DNA of 64,000 nt from Calvatia gigantea (GCA_025093985.1 JACAAK010000005.1:2108001-2172000); one strand, 5' to 3'. Counted from the stretch's first letter, positions 12,733-25,568 are shown. Notes: generated from the sequence alone by a model not told the origin. A program made the numbers and translations.

Positions 12733-13060
12733 GCTCTTGCACTGAGTAGTGACGAGTAAGCTAAGGTAGTCTTTAAAAGGATATCGTGTTGTGTACTATA
12801 AGCAAACAGAACGTAGCATGAGTGTTGGGAGGGGAGGATTGGAGCCTTGGAAAGGTTCCCGACGACCAGGTGTGTGATCCGAAGGGGAAACGCCGACGGG
12901 TCGCCCCAACCGCGTGCCTTTCGGTCACTGCGCGTTGTTCATCAGATTAAGTTAACGAGGGTAGTGGTGGGTGGGGAATAAGGAAATAGAGTCAGGAGTA
13001 GTCTAATGTCGAGCTAGCGGATGAGAAGTCGCACCTGGATCTTCATCACCAGGTGCTGCA
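12733..13060. mobile_element. About 330-bp insertion unique to unit B
   Basis: In units A (from about 930) and C (from about 54235) the sequence passes within a few bases from GATAAGAA(A/G)CC to CACACGTATTC. In unit B about 330 bp intervene. The insert has no coding potential I can support. Near its right end is a perfect inverted repeat, GCACCTGG / CCAGGTGC (13031-13038 and 13049-13056). I see no clear target duplication. A short non-autonomous element is possible. Confidence 0.4.
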
Positions 13061-14411
13061 CACACGTATTCTCTGCCGGGTAAGGTTTCGTGAAGACTCA
13101 CTCAGACTATATCCGATTCTATGCACTTCTTAGCACGTTGCACAGGTGCTTTGCTGCGGAAGTTAAACCAAGGATATACAACCGGTATCCCTGAGACTCA
13201 AGCCCTTGGATTGATCGAGATCAAATTTGAGCAGGCCACGTGCATCGCTGGTTTCAACAATGACGCGCTCGACGTTCGTCGCTGAGTCCCATCGACGTAC
13301 ACATCCACCAGATCCACCCTCTTCTTCCTTTGCCGGGGTGGCGGCTGATGCGAATATGATTTGCAAGGGTCCACGGCTTCCACTCTATATCTGTTGTATT
13401 CTTGAATCGAACAACCTTGCCCATCATCTCACACGGACACCACCATCAAACTGGAGCCCAGAGAGAAGATCATTCAGCTGCGTACGGCCTTGCCCTCTGA
13501 ATTATTTATAGGCCCACATTTCGTATCGGGATAAGGGTATGAATTGCATGACGCGCCGTCTGATCGCAAAGAACGCGTCTAAACGTGCCGCTGAGTTGGA
13601 GAAATCGATAGACGGTTCTTACTCTCTGACGCTCCCGGGCCTCGTAGGAAAGTAGCACAAGTTTGTTACTTCCGTGTCATTTTGAGCGTAACTTATCCCG
13701 TTCTTCCAGAGGTTCGTCATGTTATCTGAATAATTCCTTTTGGATGTGCAAGACGAGATAGTGACAAGTTATTGATGCCCGTGTCCTCGAGGCCTAACAC
13801 ACCATCACCTTTCTTGGCCCTTGATTCAATTATTACCTTCCTCCTGTGAACCATGAGCCTTGAATGAGATCAATGAACCATCATCGTAAACTTTACCGAT
13901 GATCCCTCCCGGACTCAGCCTCTGGAACAATTTGTTGTTTCTTGCCTTCCTCTCGGCATCCTTGAATAGGAAGAATCTAATGGTTATTCAAGGCCGCATC
14001 CGGTAGCGCGGGTACCTTGCCTCATTCCCTTTCACTTCTCCTGTTGCAGATTCGCGCGCAGTCTCGCTAATATTTGGAACAATGATAACATGGGCCACTC
14101 ACTTGCAACATGGTGCAGTACCACAGGTTCCGAGCGACCGCATTGCTGTTACATTTAACATATTTGAGGGTTCTTTGCTGCGGCGAACGGCAGAGATTTG
14201 TTTGCGGGTTGCATTGAATCTGTTGGGTTTTGATGAAGTGGCTCGCTCGCCATTCCAGGCCTATTTCCGTAGTTCTATGCTCTTATGCCTCGTTGTCCTT
14301 ATCATGCTTCTACTTGACTGGTACAGGTTTTGGATGATCGATCATTGACACCCAAGCCCCACCCCTCTTCATTCAAAAAGACTCTCGGTAGGCTTGATTC
14401 CGATATGCGAA
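13061..14411. promoter_or_regulatory. Upstream intergenic region of copy B
   Basis: Nearly identical to 54245-55582 before copy C and clearly alignable with 945-2402 before copy A. It carries the TATA-like ATTTATAGG near 13501. The open frame at 13227-13511 recurs before copy C only because those two stretches are so similar; it is not kept in unit A. I see no gene here. Confidence 0.4.
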
Positions 14412-17400
14412 ATGGCTCCCTACTCGCCTCCCAACACTTTCGTGGACCCATCGACCTCAAGCAGTAAGTATACAGATGTCATACCAAATGTCCGTCGTTT
14501 GAGTGTCACTATAGCCACCAATATCAGAAGTCGGGGTGACCCTGTTCCAGCTGTACGTCGCTCACACTAACTCACAGAGGATTTTCATTGACGGCCGTAT
14601 TAAGCATGGGTATGGGCAAGGCGACCCAGCAGCTCCACCCCAAGTGCCCGCAAATACGTAAGCTACTCACACATCACTGGACGAAAATTCACGTTGCTTC
14701 TGCAGTCAAGCACCACAACATTCCAGGCCTAACCGCAGGCAAAACACCTCCACGTCAAGATTTCCCCCTAGACAGGATCCAGAGCGGGACAAGGATATTG
14801 CCAATCGAATCCCAAGGCTATATCGTGTCCTCGACTTGATCAATGAACAGGGTAGCGGTGGTCTAGGTGAAGTTCTTCCTTAGTTGGAGGTTCTACCCTT
14901 ACCTCACACATCGCCGAAGTTGACAAGGTTATCATCGCACAAGATGGCCTTAAGCGACTCATCAACGACCTCTCTCCTGGCGCTTATGTCGCACTTACCC
15001 GAGTCGACTTCAAAACCCTCGATTCTCTTTCCATCCGCCCGGTCGGAGTATATGGTGATAGAATCGAGATTATCAAGTTCTTAACCTCATCAAAACTTCT
15101 TAATGAGTATACGTGAGTGATATTGCGTATCCGCACATCAGTTATTTATTTCACTGGGAAGGCTTCGACTCCTGCAACATTCGAAAGACGATTCTGCTGG
15201 GCCGACCCTCCGATCCGGAATTTATATCGTCAGGCCAGTTAACACCACAGACGTTTTATACGCGGTTTATTGGCCTCAAGACAGGACGTGGGATGACAAT
15301 GCACCGTCTGGACCTCGACGAAATCGTGTAACGTTTATGCGGTAAGATACTCCTCTTAACTGCAGTTTTGACAACTTAAAAAAGTCTAGATATCTCACAA
15401 AAATTTCCGAACAAATTCTATGTCTTATATCGTCCGCTCAGAGCCAGTCCTTCGTATGGGACCATGAAGAGAGAGAAGATGTCGAAGACCCGGGAACTGA
15501 AGGTGTTAACGATGAAGTTAAAGATGATCGCCTATTCACATTTGAGATCGCCAAGACGAACGAGCAAGAAGAAAGCGTGGTGTCTCATCCGGGGTTCCGG
15601 GTTCGTAACTAATCCTTTACCAGGTCATCAGGTTTGTTGACCCGACTTGACTTTGAAGATTGAATCGCCGCTCATGCAAGTGCCGGAAACGCCTGAGAAC
15701 GAGACGCGAGCTCGTGCCCCACTTGCGACGCTTATGCTAGGTGAGGGTGCCCAAGGTTTTATATCTGCTAGATCTCTCCCCCCTCGGATTGACGAAAAGG
15801 TGGCGAGTGGTTCATTCACTCGTATGCGTCTTCGAGAGTTATTGTAAGACATTTCGTATGACCAACACCCGTTGCTTACAGCTCCACGAAGGTCTGGTTC
15901 TCTTGTTCAAATTGATTGTGATCTGTCAGACAAGGTGATCACTGCACTAATGAAGGACGGTTTGGATGTCGGTGCATACCAGAAACCTTGTGCGGAGTGG
16001 CGAGAGAGGAGAAGGATCATCATCAGGGATGCAGAGAAGGTGCGAGCGGAAAGGATGACCGAATGGAGTAGAGGTCCAGTTGGGAAGCCAGGCACCCTAG
16101 ATAAAGAGGTAATGGCTTTCCTGGTCAGCAAGGTACTCGAGAAATATCCGTGAGGAGCCTTCTGTCATTGATCGCTGGGGGTTGCTGAAGTTCCTTCAGT
16201 TCTCTGGATCTTGCACGATTGTCTGAGCAGATCGTAAAAATTACCCACGACGAATTTCTTGGGCTTAAAGGTCGGTTCTAGAACATGTCCGTGGATGTTC
16301 ACGTTGTTGACTTCCCGGAAGACAAAGTAACCAGTCTCATATCCGATGACTTCTCCCACCCATCGCTTATTGAACTGGAAAAGAAATCGTCTGAACTGCC
16401 CTCGGCATTCCGGGATCAAAAGCAACGCGTTCTTTGTGTTCGTGTCATCTCCAAGAAGTACAGCCAACATTACGATGAGGGTCTTGTCCGAAGTGTGATT
16501 CTGGAGGGCTCTCTAGACAAGCTTGGAGCAAGGCAAAATAACTCCTGGCGCTCGCTGTTTTCCTTTTCAGCCAGTAATGTAACGCCCGATATCAACATCA
16601 AGCGGGACGTCGCGCGGCTCTGCAAGCGAGTCTCCGACAGAATATTCTTGGACAACCTTGACCGTTTTGTGAAGGATGAACCTCTTGTTGAGGCCGCTAC
16701 CCGCCGTGCCTTGGACGTTGCCCATGACCATCTCTCATCCGCTTTGACGCGGGCCTTCGGCCTTTTCATGCCGGTAGTTTCTCAAATGCGACAGGATGCC
16801 AATAAAGCACAATCCATCCAAGAAATGGACGACGCCAAACAAGATGCACTGGACCAATCGACGGATACGCTTATCGAACAAGTCAATTCCATATCTGAGG
16901 AAAATACCCGCCTGTACGTTCATACCAAGGTCTCCGCCGCGTTCTCAGTGTGTCAACTGTCATGTTCACAGAGTTCCCCTTGTCATCCTGGAGAGCTTAG
17001 ACATCATCCCAGATAGAAAATGGAGCGGTACGCTGCGGTCTAATACATCATGATTTACCCTTAAATTATCTGACAGACTCGTATGCTATATCCGCTCGCC
17101 GCCAGTTGCATGTCAAGTCCACCTTCGAGTACAGAATCAACAAACTGGAAATTCCGAGTGATCATCGACATAGTCTCCAGCTCGATCCTTCGTTTATTCC
17201 GACACCCTCTATCAACTATCAAGGATCTATATCTTTCACAATTCCTCCTCATCACCAGATACTGTAAGTCAGACCACACCGCTGAACTTCATTACTGATC
17301 GTCGGATTTCAGACATGCACAGCTTCTGGCAAATGATCGTATCCTACTGCTCGTCGATCAGGATGAGAAATTTGCACTGTACTTGGATAGTCTCTTCAGC

Positions 17401-20400
17401 ATTGGGGATGCTCTCCAACGTAATCGGCCAAAGAAGCTGCTATACAAGAACAAGCTCGGGGGGGAGATCTTGTTGACATTCGATGAGACAAAGCGCCTTT
17501 TGGTCCTGTGCGCACCCCAGAAGGTAATTTTTTTCTACACTCCTTCCACGCGTCTAGCTTAATTGCACTGGATCAGTACATGTTGCACGTCTTCGTGTTT
17601 GACGAACAGTTCGGGTCCCTCCAGAGTTGGGCAAGGCCGTTCGAGCTCGCCGACTGGTACAACAACAACGAAGCCATCATACGCATTTGCTTCGTGACGG
17701 GAACCGAAGATGTCCTACTCGTGGACTCCAGCGCTCAAGCCCGCATATACTCTTTCGTCAGCCAACGGTTCCGGTACGTCAAGGCTCGTCAAAAAAGGAT
17801 TGCTTTGAGGTTCACCACGACTCCCTTAGGCCTGCATCTGTAGCATTGCCCGGGATACCAATTTCCGCGATGTCCTCTCCTGACGGTGCTTGTGCTTTGC
17901 TCGTGTTCCAAGTTGCTGACCAGAGAATTCTCGCCGCATATCATTGGGATACATTTGGTGCATCTGAGGGAGTTACTGCTACGTTGCCTGAAAACCACGG
18001 AAGTATTTCAGTGACCTCGTTCGTCAATCGGCAGAGCATACATCTGGTGATGATGAATGAGGAGAAGGGCTACTGTCGGTCTTTGGCTTTGGCAATCACA
18101 AGGAAGTCGTCGGAGTTTCTCTTCAAAGAGAAAGGCGTGAAAGTCTCGGCGGACGTGGGAAAAGGGGGAAACTACATGAACAATTGCTTGCTTGATTGTT
18201 TCGGAGACGTTTGGACTCGGTTCCCGGTGGTGGCCGCCGTGTCTCGTCAGACAATCACATCACCCCCCACTCGACAACCAAAGGCAATCATCTTCGTTTC
18301 GGATCAGGTCCATGGCAAGTATGCCTCGTATTTTGCAGACATGGTCAGAAACTTTGAGGACCAAACGAAGAAACCAACGGACGGACAGCTCCGAGCAATA
18401 TCTATCAACGCCAAAACGCACTCGGACGTGATTCGAGACCCTTCCCGAGCTTTCGTCGGTAGCATTTCGCGGTTTTGTGCGGGCCAGTGGTTCGCAAACC
18501 TCCTCTGTCTCCTCCCCATCCACATCGCAGTTGCTCGTGACAATCGTTTCATACCACTGAAAGATGGCGTTTCATCGGCAGAGTTTGAGAAGTCCCTCCT
18601 CGGGGCCGAAGTTGGGCGGATCGTTGACAACCTCTCATTTGGGTGGTATGAATCCATACTGCGATCTTACATGGCAGACAAGGTGGGGTACCAATTCCGA
18701 CCCTATTACAATTAATATTCTGAATTTTAGTATAGCCTGTCAAGGTGGTCTCATCAATGGGTAGGTAGATAAACCCTGGAACGAAGGTTATGCTAAATAC
18801 CTGAAGGCGAACAATCCGTGGGCAAGAGTTTCGCCCTCAACCACTTGATGGATACTTCGTTCGCTGGTAGTGCTATGAGAACAACAGGCATGTTTGTCCC
18901 CTTTTTCCCCATTTTCAGTCTTAACGCTACCTTTGTAGAGGGCGTATGGATGTCGATTACTCCAACCGACGATGCCTTACTAGTCGCTCTTGACTTCGAG
19001 GGTAGGTTCCCCCCTTCTTCTCTTCAGCCCTCGTTTCCACATACCCCTTCCTCAGGCGTCCATAGTATTGAGCGATCCCCACAAGAAGACGCGCTCCTTG
19101 TTTTATTCAACACCGCGATCTCAAACCTTGTATGCATTGTTCATAAACTAAACCAACTCGTGGTTGATGGTCCTATCAGGTCCTGTTCAGAAACAACTTC
19201 GCCCTATCTCGTGATATTGCTGATCTTTTCCAGTCGTTCCAAGCATCTTCTGTCATCCTTGATCCAGCTGCGAATCCATCACTATTCCAGTCCACTCTCG
19301 TCATTATCATCAAGGTATTTGCACTACGTAATTCTCAATTCTTCGTTTCATGTCGCTTCAGGACGTCGTTGAATCCGACAAGAGAGAAATAGTACGAGAG
19401 TATGTGGCTATGTTATGGTTTCATGTCTTCACACCCACACTAAATGCCCCTCTCTACAGGTTCTCACTCAAGTTCCAGGTTGGGAGACCCTCTCCAGATG
19501 TCGATCGACTCTCACTTCCTTCCTCAACAGAAAATCGTCCAGGAGGAACAAAGTGCAAACTTCATCTCTAAGCTTCATGCTGGGCGCCTTAATATCATAC
19601 CTTGGCCCGTTATCGAATCTAGCCAATTCTACACGCTGTTCTCGACCCTCAAGCGTCGCCTTGATTCACAAAAAATAACACATCCCTCAGCGGGTGAATT
19701 CTTGTACACCCTGAAGATATTGATGGCTAAACTGAAGGTGAAATGAATAACTTGCCCTGGCTTATCAGGCACTCACATGAAACACGACAGGCCAATGATT
19801 GGGGTGCCATGTCCCGTGAGCCTTTCATGGTGCACTACTATTTGCCCAACTCTAATTGGTTTCTTAGAGTCGCTTGCTGCGCACCGTGCGCAGACTATGT
19901 TGGCTATTCTTCCGGTCGCTCTCCAGTACGGTTTTGCCGATGTTGGCTCGGAAAATGAACCACTTAAGGTAATTGACCGATCCTTGCGACATTGTAATTC
20001 GCATTCACACAGGTATTCTCAATAGAATCTCGACAACGACACAGTCATTGAGTGTCCGGACACACCATCAAAGTTGTTCCTATCATCTCAGTCGTCGGAG
20101 ATACACGCCAGAGAGGAGGTGTTAGCCGACCTCAGGCAAGCCTGGGGAAAGTACAATGCAAGGCATGAGATGGATGAAGTCACTTGGATAAACGAACTTG
20201 GCGCTTATCTCAGCGACATCGTCAAGCTCAGGATTGTCCATGTTGAATCATGGATTTCCATTAACTTACAAAGATTTAAGACGAGCAACACACATGTTGA
20301 GCTGCTGCAACGGGAGATGGCAAATGGCGCCGTGGATCTTCAGGCCAACGTTGATCTTTGCAAAATGACCTGTTCGGCTTGTCACCTCAGCTGTACGCTG

Positions 20401-23400
20401 TCGCGAAGACACGATCCCACTTTACGACCCCATGATTGTAACACCAACCACCAATGTCCCCATCCCTGCGATTATACTGCCGATCACCCTGAAGAAAACA
20501 GGTCTTGTCAGTCACCGTAAGTTCTTCTCGTTAGCGGAAGAAATTCCAGCTAAGCCTCTAAATGTCTCACAGCGCCGGTCACGACGGCCCGCATATGTAG
20601 GTCATTATGTATTGCAGGGAATATCACTCTTATCGATCTGTATCTAGTTGCGTTGTCGACGAACATTTATGTGGTGAACCCTGCATCCACAGCGATATGA
20701 AAGGCTGCCAAATCGATTGCACGCAGGTCAGACATTTACATTCAATGACACTACAGAACTGACAAAAGAGATTTCAGATGGCTGGTCATGATGGTGATCA
20801 CTTGTGCTCGGCTCGTAAGCATGCATGCGGAAAGGTAATAGGCTCTAACAGCAACCACCGTGTGTTGGACTCACACTGTCATTGCCCTAGCCTTGCGGAC
20901 TCCGAGTTGTTCTTCCCGACGGAAGCGTCCAGTACGCCTGTGCTGACACGTGCAGCTTCCCAAGGTTTGTTCAAATCCATACCCTCGATACTTCATTTGG
21001 TTACTCAATTCCTCTGCAGCGACGAGGACCACGATCAACATGCTTGTGATAATCGGATGTGCCCTATGACCTGCGAATTATGCAAGCGACTGTGCGGAAG
21101 CTCTGACCACCTTCACGGCTTAGATAGCTCCTCGGTCCATCTTTGTGGGTGAGATCCTCGAAATCGATCAGTACCGTCTCTGTGTTGATCATAGAAATAG
21201 AGAATCTCACCGTTGCCAGGCGCTTTGCAGCGCTGGAATATGTGAGATTGATACCACACCACAATCTATTGAAGCAACATTTATGGGTCGCCACGAGACA
21301 TTCCAGTACACGAAGGTGAGGGTATGCTTTGGACACCTCCACCAACAGGACTGACTCCACCATGCGCCGCCCAGTACAACCAAGGTTTGTCCACTCTCCC
21401 GTGCGATCTCCCAACTTTCCACACAATCGTGTTCAGTGTCCAAACGTTTGCCGTGTATCAAGCCAATCCCGGCCGGGAAGCGCGATCACGAAGGCCAACA
21501 TATCCACAGCTTGGAGCCATCGCCATTTCACTTTTGTGAAACCAGGTACGGTTATAGAAAATTTAGATATTCTTGATTTTCCGCTGAGGGTTTCAATGCA
21601 ATAGATGTGGAAACTGCGGGTATTTCTGTACTCTGCCTCGAGGTCTGTAATATTGTCCAGTGTCGACCAAGTTGCTAAACGGACCGGGTCGTCAGGTCAC
21701 CCTCAACAAGAACACGAGACAAGTCACGGCTCTATGTCCAAGACAAGGTGGGCTGTTGATGGTCCCGACGGTACTGCGATGGAGTTGAACGGCCGTCGCT
21801 TTGGTACCAACGATGAAGGTGCTCCGATGATGTGCAACCTTGTTTGCCAAAGCATGGGTCGTCACGCACATCTTGATTACTGTCGAACCGATCCAGGGCA
21901 ATCTTGTACTGGATCTGACCATGAACATATCAGCACCCGCCTCGAGCCAAACCCTGACCGACCCAAGGATTGGATTGCGCACAAACTGTACTGGAGACGC
22001 TCGGGTATGTGATTCAATGCTCCTGTCAAATTTCCAGTCTAATTTTTTTGGTTTAGGTTTCAGAGGTAAGTCCCCTCCGAACTAGGTCCCCAATGGCACG
22101 GCTAACATGGCTTTGTAAGATCCTTATTCACGCGATGACCAGACAAATTTCTCGAAATGGTGAGTGCTAACCCTATTGAACAGCTTGAGTTAATCCCTCG
22201 CCAGTGATGCAATGTGCCCAGGTAAAGCAGATCTACGAACCGAATGCATGCCCAGCGTCCTGACATCATGTCACAGGTCCAGAACATGCGGTCACCGCGA
22301 ATCAAGCTGCACAACCCTCGTATTGCACCTTGCCAATTTTCCATCCGCCTCATGCTACCAATCAATTGACGGGTTTAGGGTATGTTGGAACGTTCAATCT
22401 CTGCTCTTCATTGCTGAGGTTTATTCTTATTAATTTTTAGCTACGTATCGAACGACGGGCACCTGTTCTCATGTAAAAATCCGATAGTGATGCAACAAGC
22501 CTTCCATGTGTGAGTACGATGGGATATGTCAATACTTGTTCCTTCAATAACGCGAATGCGTATCAGGATCTTCGTCATCGATAGGTAGGAATTTTGCCTC
22601 TCGCACCCGTCCTACGTACAAATTTCGCCCTCAAAGGTCCTGGTCAATGTGCCAGAACACGCCTACGCCGCTACACTCAACTCCCGTGACCCCAATGATC
22701 TTACAGCACCACAACGACAGACTTGGTGCAGTCTACCTTTCATTACATGGATTCTGGCAATCCAGACAGACTGCATTAGCGAATTCAGGGGCAAGGGCAC
22801 AAGGTCAAAACACTACCCCCGCACGTCGGGACGCCTATAGCGTTATATTATTCAATCACTCCGTCACGAATTCCTTTGAGAATGACTTCCAGCACACTCC
22901 TGAGAATTTGTTGCAGACCTTGTTGCAGTATAAGGCCGAAGGAGGCACCAACTACGAAGATGCCGTCCGGGAAACCGAGACTGTCATGCGAAATCACTGG
23001 AGTACTGAACGGTGAGTACTATCAAGACGGCTGTAGCTTGGAGGTTGGACCAAGCTAATCAATATTAATGTAGGGCGCCAGTCGTCATCTTCCTTTCCGA
23101 CGGAGAATGTAGTATCCAGGATTCCACGGTTCGCACTCTTTGCCACGCCGCCATTTCGCTCGGGTGGGTTCACGCCTCTTCACCTACATTTAATATGTTC
23201 ACTCACTAGACATCCCTTTACAGGAGACAGCTATCCTTCCACGCTGTTTCGTTTGGCCCATCCAATCAAAGTCTTCGAAGGATGGCGCAAATTGCAAAGG
23301 AAGTCGAGGCAACGGCTCCAAGAGATCCTGCCCTTCCCGCAAACGCACATATGGAGTCTTCGTATGCTGAGGCCCTTGATTCTGTATGTGTCCTCTTACT

Positions 23401-23504
23401 TGAATAGTAAGGCCCTCTACTCACTGTTATAGGTTCGACTGGCGGAGACGTTCCTCGGAATCGCCGACTCCCTCAAGAAGACCCGCGGTGCTCTCATCTC
23501 TTAA
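14412..23504 (+). CDS. Giant VLIG-type GTPase / Cys-rich zinc / VWFA protein, copy B (intact)
   Basis: 47 exons: 14412-14463, 14515-14552, 14605-14657, 14706-14866, 14920-15112, 15162-15341, 15390-15600, 15659-15843, 15892-16149, 16200-16270, 16328-16913, 16972-17027, 17077-17263, 17313-17523, 17577-17773, 17830-18682, 18736-18760, 18807-18887, 18939-19001, 19056-19129, 19180-19314, 19362-19399, 19460-19478, 19531-19737, 19791-19815, 19868-19968, 20026-20516, 20573-20596, 20648-20726, 20778-20834, 20891-20964, 21020-21148, 21201-21315, 21375-21384, 21437-21545, 21605-21642, 21696-22004, 22057-22065, 22120-22159, 22205-22221, 22277-22379, 22441-22509, 22567-22584, 22637-23011, 23074-23163, 23224-23383, 23433-23504. 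They sum to 6648 nt, or 2215 residues, without a stop. Domains: Pro/Gln-rich N-terminus (about residues 1-80), beta-rich region (about 680-1160), G domain (P-loop at about 1173), Cys/His region (about 1420-1900), VWFA with MIDAS DRSWSM and VIFLSDGE (about 1975-2190). VWFA domains bind ligands through a metal, and VLIG/GBP GTPases assemble on membranes. A defence or heterokaryon-type role is speculation. Intron 18 has a GC donor (18888). Confidence 0.85.
20026..22004 (+). other. Cys/His-rich, NFX1-like zinc region of copy B
   Basis: Exons 27-37. After a helical lead, the unit H-x-C-x6-C-x3-C recurs: the two clearest units begin AGHDGPHIC and AGHDGDHLC, followed by less regular ones (HACDNRMCP, HLCGESHRC, CGNCGYFC). 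The spacing resembles NF-X1-type zinc fingers, which bind nucleic acid or act in ubiquitin ligases. The exact family cannot be settled by eye. The same region is coded by 8051-10033 in A and 61219-63203 in C. Confidence 0.6.
21375..21384 (+). other. 10-nt micro-exon (exon 34)
   Basis: TACAACCAAG lies between a CCAG acceptor and a GTTTGT donor. Only its inclusion joins the frame of exon 33 (ends TAC ACG AAG) to exon 35 (VSKRLPCIK). The same 10-nt exon occurs in copy A (9403-9412) and copy C (62569-62578). Confidence 0.75.
22057..22065 (+). other. 9-nt micro-exon (exon 38)
   Basis: GTTTCAGAG between GTTTAG and GTAAGT keeps the frame from exon 37 (RRS) to exon 39 (DPYSRDDQ). Counterparts are 10087-10095 in copy A, where the following donor is GC rather than GT, and 63258-63266 in copy C. 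Confidence 0.7.
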
Positions 23505-23894
23505 GTCTTGTCCCCTTCCCACTTGGCGTTGTTGGGTGGTCTCCAATCTTCCCACGTATTCCGTGTCAGTCGAAACTTGTCCTGACTATCTCGTCTTCAT
23601 ATCCATGGACTTGTACTCCCTGTGTCATTCTACATTGTTCCTTCTGTCATGTGTTATCTGGTTGATGTGTTGTCACTGCTGATGTTTCTTTTCCATGTCT
23701 GTATTGTTCTGATGAAATATGAGTTTGATCCAGGCTTAAATGAGTCTTTTATGAATGTTCCCATGGTAGCCATACAGTAATAGACTGGTCATGTGTACAC
23801 TATGGGTCATTTGTACACCTTGGCTTTCTGAACCAGACTTTCTCTTTCTGGCCACAAATTTGGGCTATAATGATGACTTAAGGGTACATGTATA

Positions 23895-24506
23895 TTGTGC
23901 TGGAATTTTGTGTGGTGTGAATCTATTTTCTCAGACAGAAATCAGGACTCTCCTGAATTAGTTGAGTTCCCTAATCATCATGAACTCAGGAAAGACCCTA
24001 AGGAACACCTAGGGCTTTGGAAAGTCTGTGGAGTCATTGAGAAGGATTTCTTTCATAACTGGGGCCTTCATACCAAGCTTAATCACAACACACTTTGGAA
24101 TTTGGTCAATGGAGGACAGCTGAGGGTAGAATCAAATGCAGAGGAAAGTTGGTTGATAGAAGTAGAAGCTGAGGAAGTAATCAAGTATACATTGGAACTT
24201 GCAGACCTGGGTTATGGGCTTGACCATTGCCACTTGAAGGAACATGTTGATGAAATCTGTCATGCCTGTTATGGCCCTATATTCCCAGAGTCTGTGTTAT
24301 GTACATTACCTTACTTCACAACCAAGCCTGGATCATCTCCACTCAGGGAGAGGTTCAATGCTATAGCTTGGGAGAATTGGCAAGTCTCAATGATTTCTGT
24401 GCAGACTACAGATCATCCTCCACTCAGGGTGTTACATGTGTTACCTTACTTCACAACCAGGCCTGGATCATCTCCACTCAGGGAGAGGTTCAACACTATA
24501 GCCTAG
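23895..24506 (+). pseudogene. CENP-B-type HTH transposase fragment (pogo/Fot1-like DDE family)
   Basis: The open frame of 203 codons contains a segment (about residues 90-140) with EEVIKYTLELADLGY and LKEHVDEICHACYGPIFPE. This is the pattern of the CENP-B-type DNA-binding helix-turn-helix found at the N-terminus of pogo/Fot1-like DDE transposases in basidiomycetes (family knowledge, not searched). The DDE catalytic part is missing. The frame instead runs into a 135-bp tandem duplication (24300-24570). It marks the left edge of the transposon island directly after the copy B 3' flank. Confidence 0.55.
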
Positions 24507-24570
24507 GAGTATTGGCAAGTCTCAATGACTTCTGTGCAGACTTCAGATTGATCCCTCAAGTAGAAGCTTG
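24300..24570 (+). repeat. 135-bp tandem duplication
   Basis: Two copies with an offset of 135 bp, for example CTTACTTCACAACCA at 24309 and 24444. They share GGATCATCTCCACTCAGGG and TTGGCAAGTCTCAATGA. The period equals 45 codons, so the frame of the surrounding ORF is kept through the first junction. Confidence 0.7.
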
Positions 24571-24599
24571 CACTTGTCTGAGAAGTCCAAGTTAAGTGC

Positions 24600-25243
24600 C
24601 ACTATAGTTCCCAAGGTTGTTATCCTTGTAGTAGATGAGTGAAGGTAAGGAAGCTTGTTACTAGAATAACCTAAGGTAATACAGAGGTATTACTTAAGGT
24701 TATATACTAGCTATGAATGAGAGATGAGTAATTATGTAGTAAGAGGGTATGAGTCAATGAGAGACTATTATGGGTTAATTGGTAATCTAGGGAGTCATAG
24801 GGGTTAAGTAATGAATAAGAAAGAAGGGGATATGAGTCAATAGAAGAGGGAGACAAGTAGATAAAAGTCCAGGGATGGGAATACAAGGTATAAACAGAAA
24901 CATGACTCAGAATGAGTCATAAGAAGATGAACTAGAACTACATATGTTAATAAATAAAAATAGAAAGAAGAAAAGATAAGTAAATCTGAGGAGAAAAGTA
25001 ATATGCTACAAAACAGGGTTAGTATGCTAGTAGAAAGAGTCCAGGGATGTGGTAAGTTTGTAATATTAGCCCATCTCTAGGTAAATTACTCTGAAATTTA
25101 TGCTGATAGAACAGAGTAGTCAAGGAATACTTCATTATTGTAATATTTGTCATCAAAGGCATTGTGGGAGTTATTGTAGACTTGTTCTTGGAAGTGTTGC
25201 TTTATTTCTTCTATGGCTTGAACATAGTCAATGTACTTTGGGC
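24600..25243. other. AT-rich stretch without a recognisable gene
   Basis: CpG-poor DNA with many repeats of TATGAGTCAAT- and AGAGATGAG-like words and frequent stops in all frames. I see no coding, RNA or LTR signature. It is probably decayed transposon sequence. Confidence 0.4.
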
Positions 25244-25547
25244 TGTTATGACCTTAGTCTGATAAGACCTCAGGTTGCAGCTTGGGCTAAGTCTTGAGGG
25301 TGAGTAAGGGAAATAAACCAGATAGTTAAGCATACCAAATACAGGAGAATGTATGTATGCTTAAGTACTAGAGGACATCCAGTTGAATGGATGGAGTTAC
25401 TACACAAAATGTCTGATAACAATGGCATAATAGTATGTGAGTCAGAACTAGAGGAATGCTGGACAGGAATAGATGAAACAAGTATATAGATAGATATAGA
25501 ATGGAGACAAGTGCAGAGATATGAGAAGGTCAGTAAAAACCACAACA
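25244..25547 (-). repeat. LTR of Ty3/gypsy chromovirus family T (3' LTR of element T1)
   Basis: 304 bp, TGTTATGACC...CACAACA. It is related throughout to 40487-40794, 51549-51856 and the partial LTR at 42961-43167. Adjacent on the right is the end of the family's downstream ORF on the minus strand, so it is the 3' LTR of a minus-strand element. Confidence 0.75.
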
Positions 25548-25568
25548 TTATCCCCCAATTAAACTTCA

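Noticed and set aside
13227..13511. Small gene upstream of copies B and C
   Set aside because: The frame is shared only because B and C upstream DNA is nearly identical. It is not kept in unit A and has no start context or family match.
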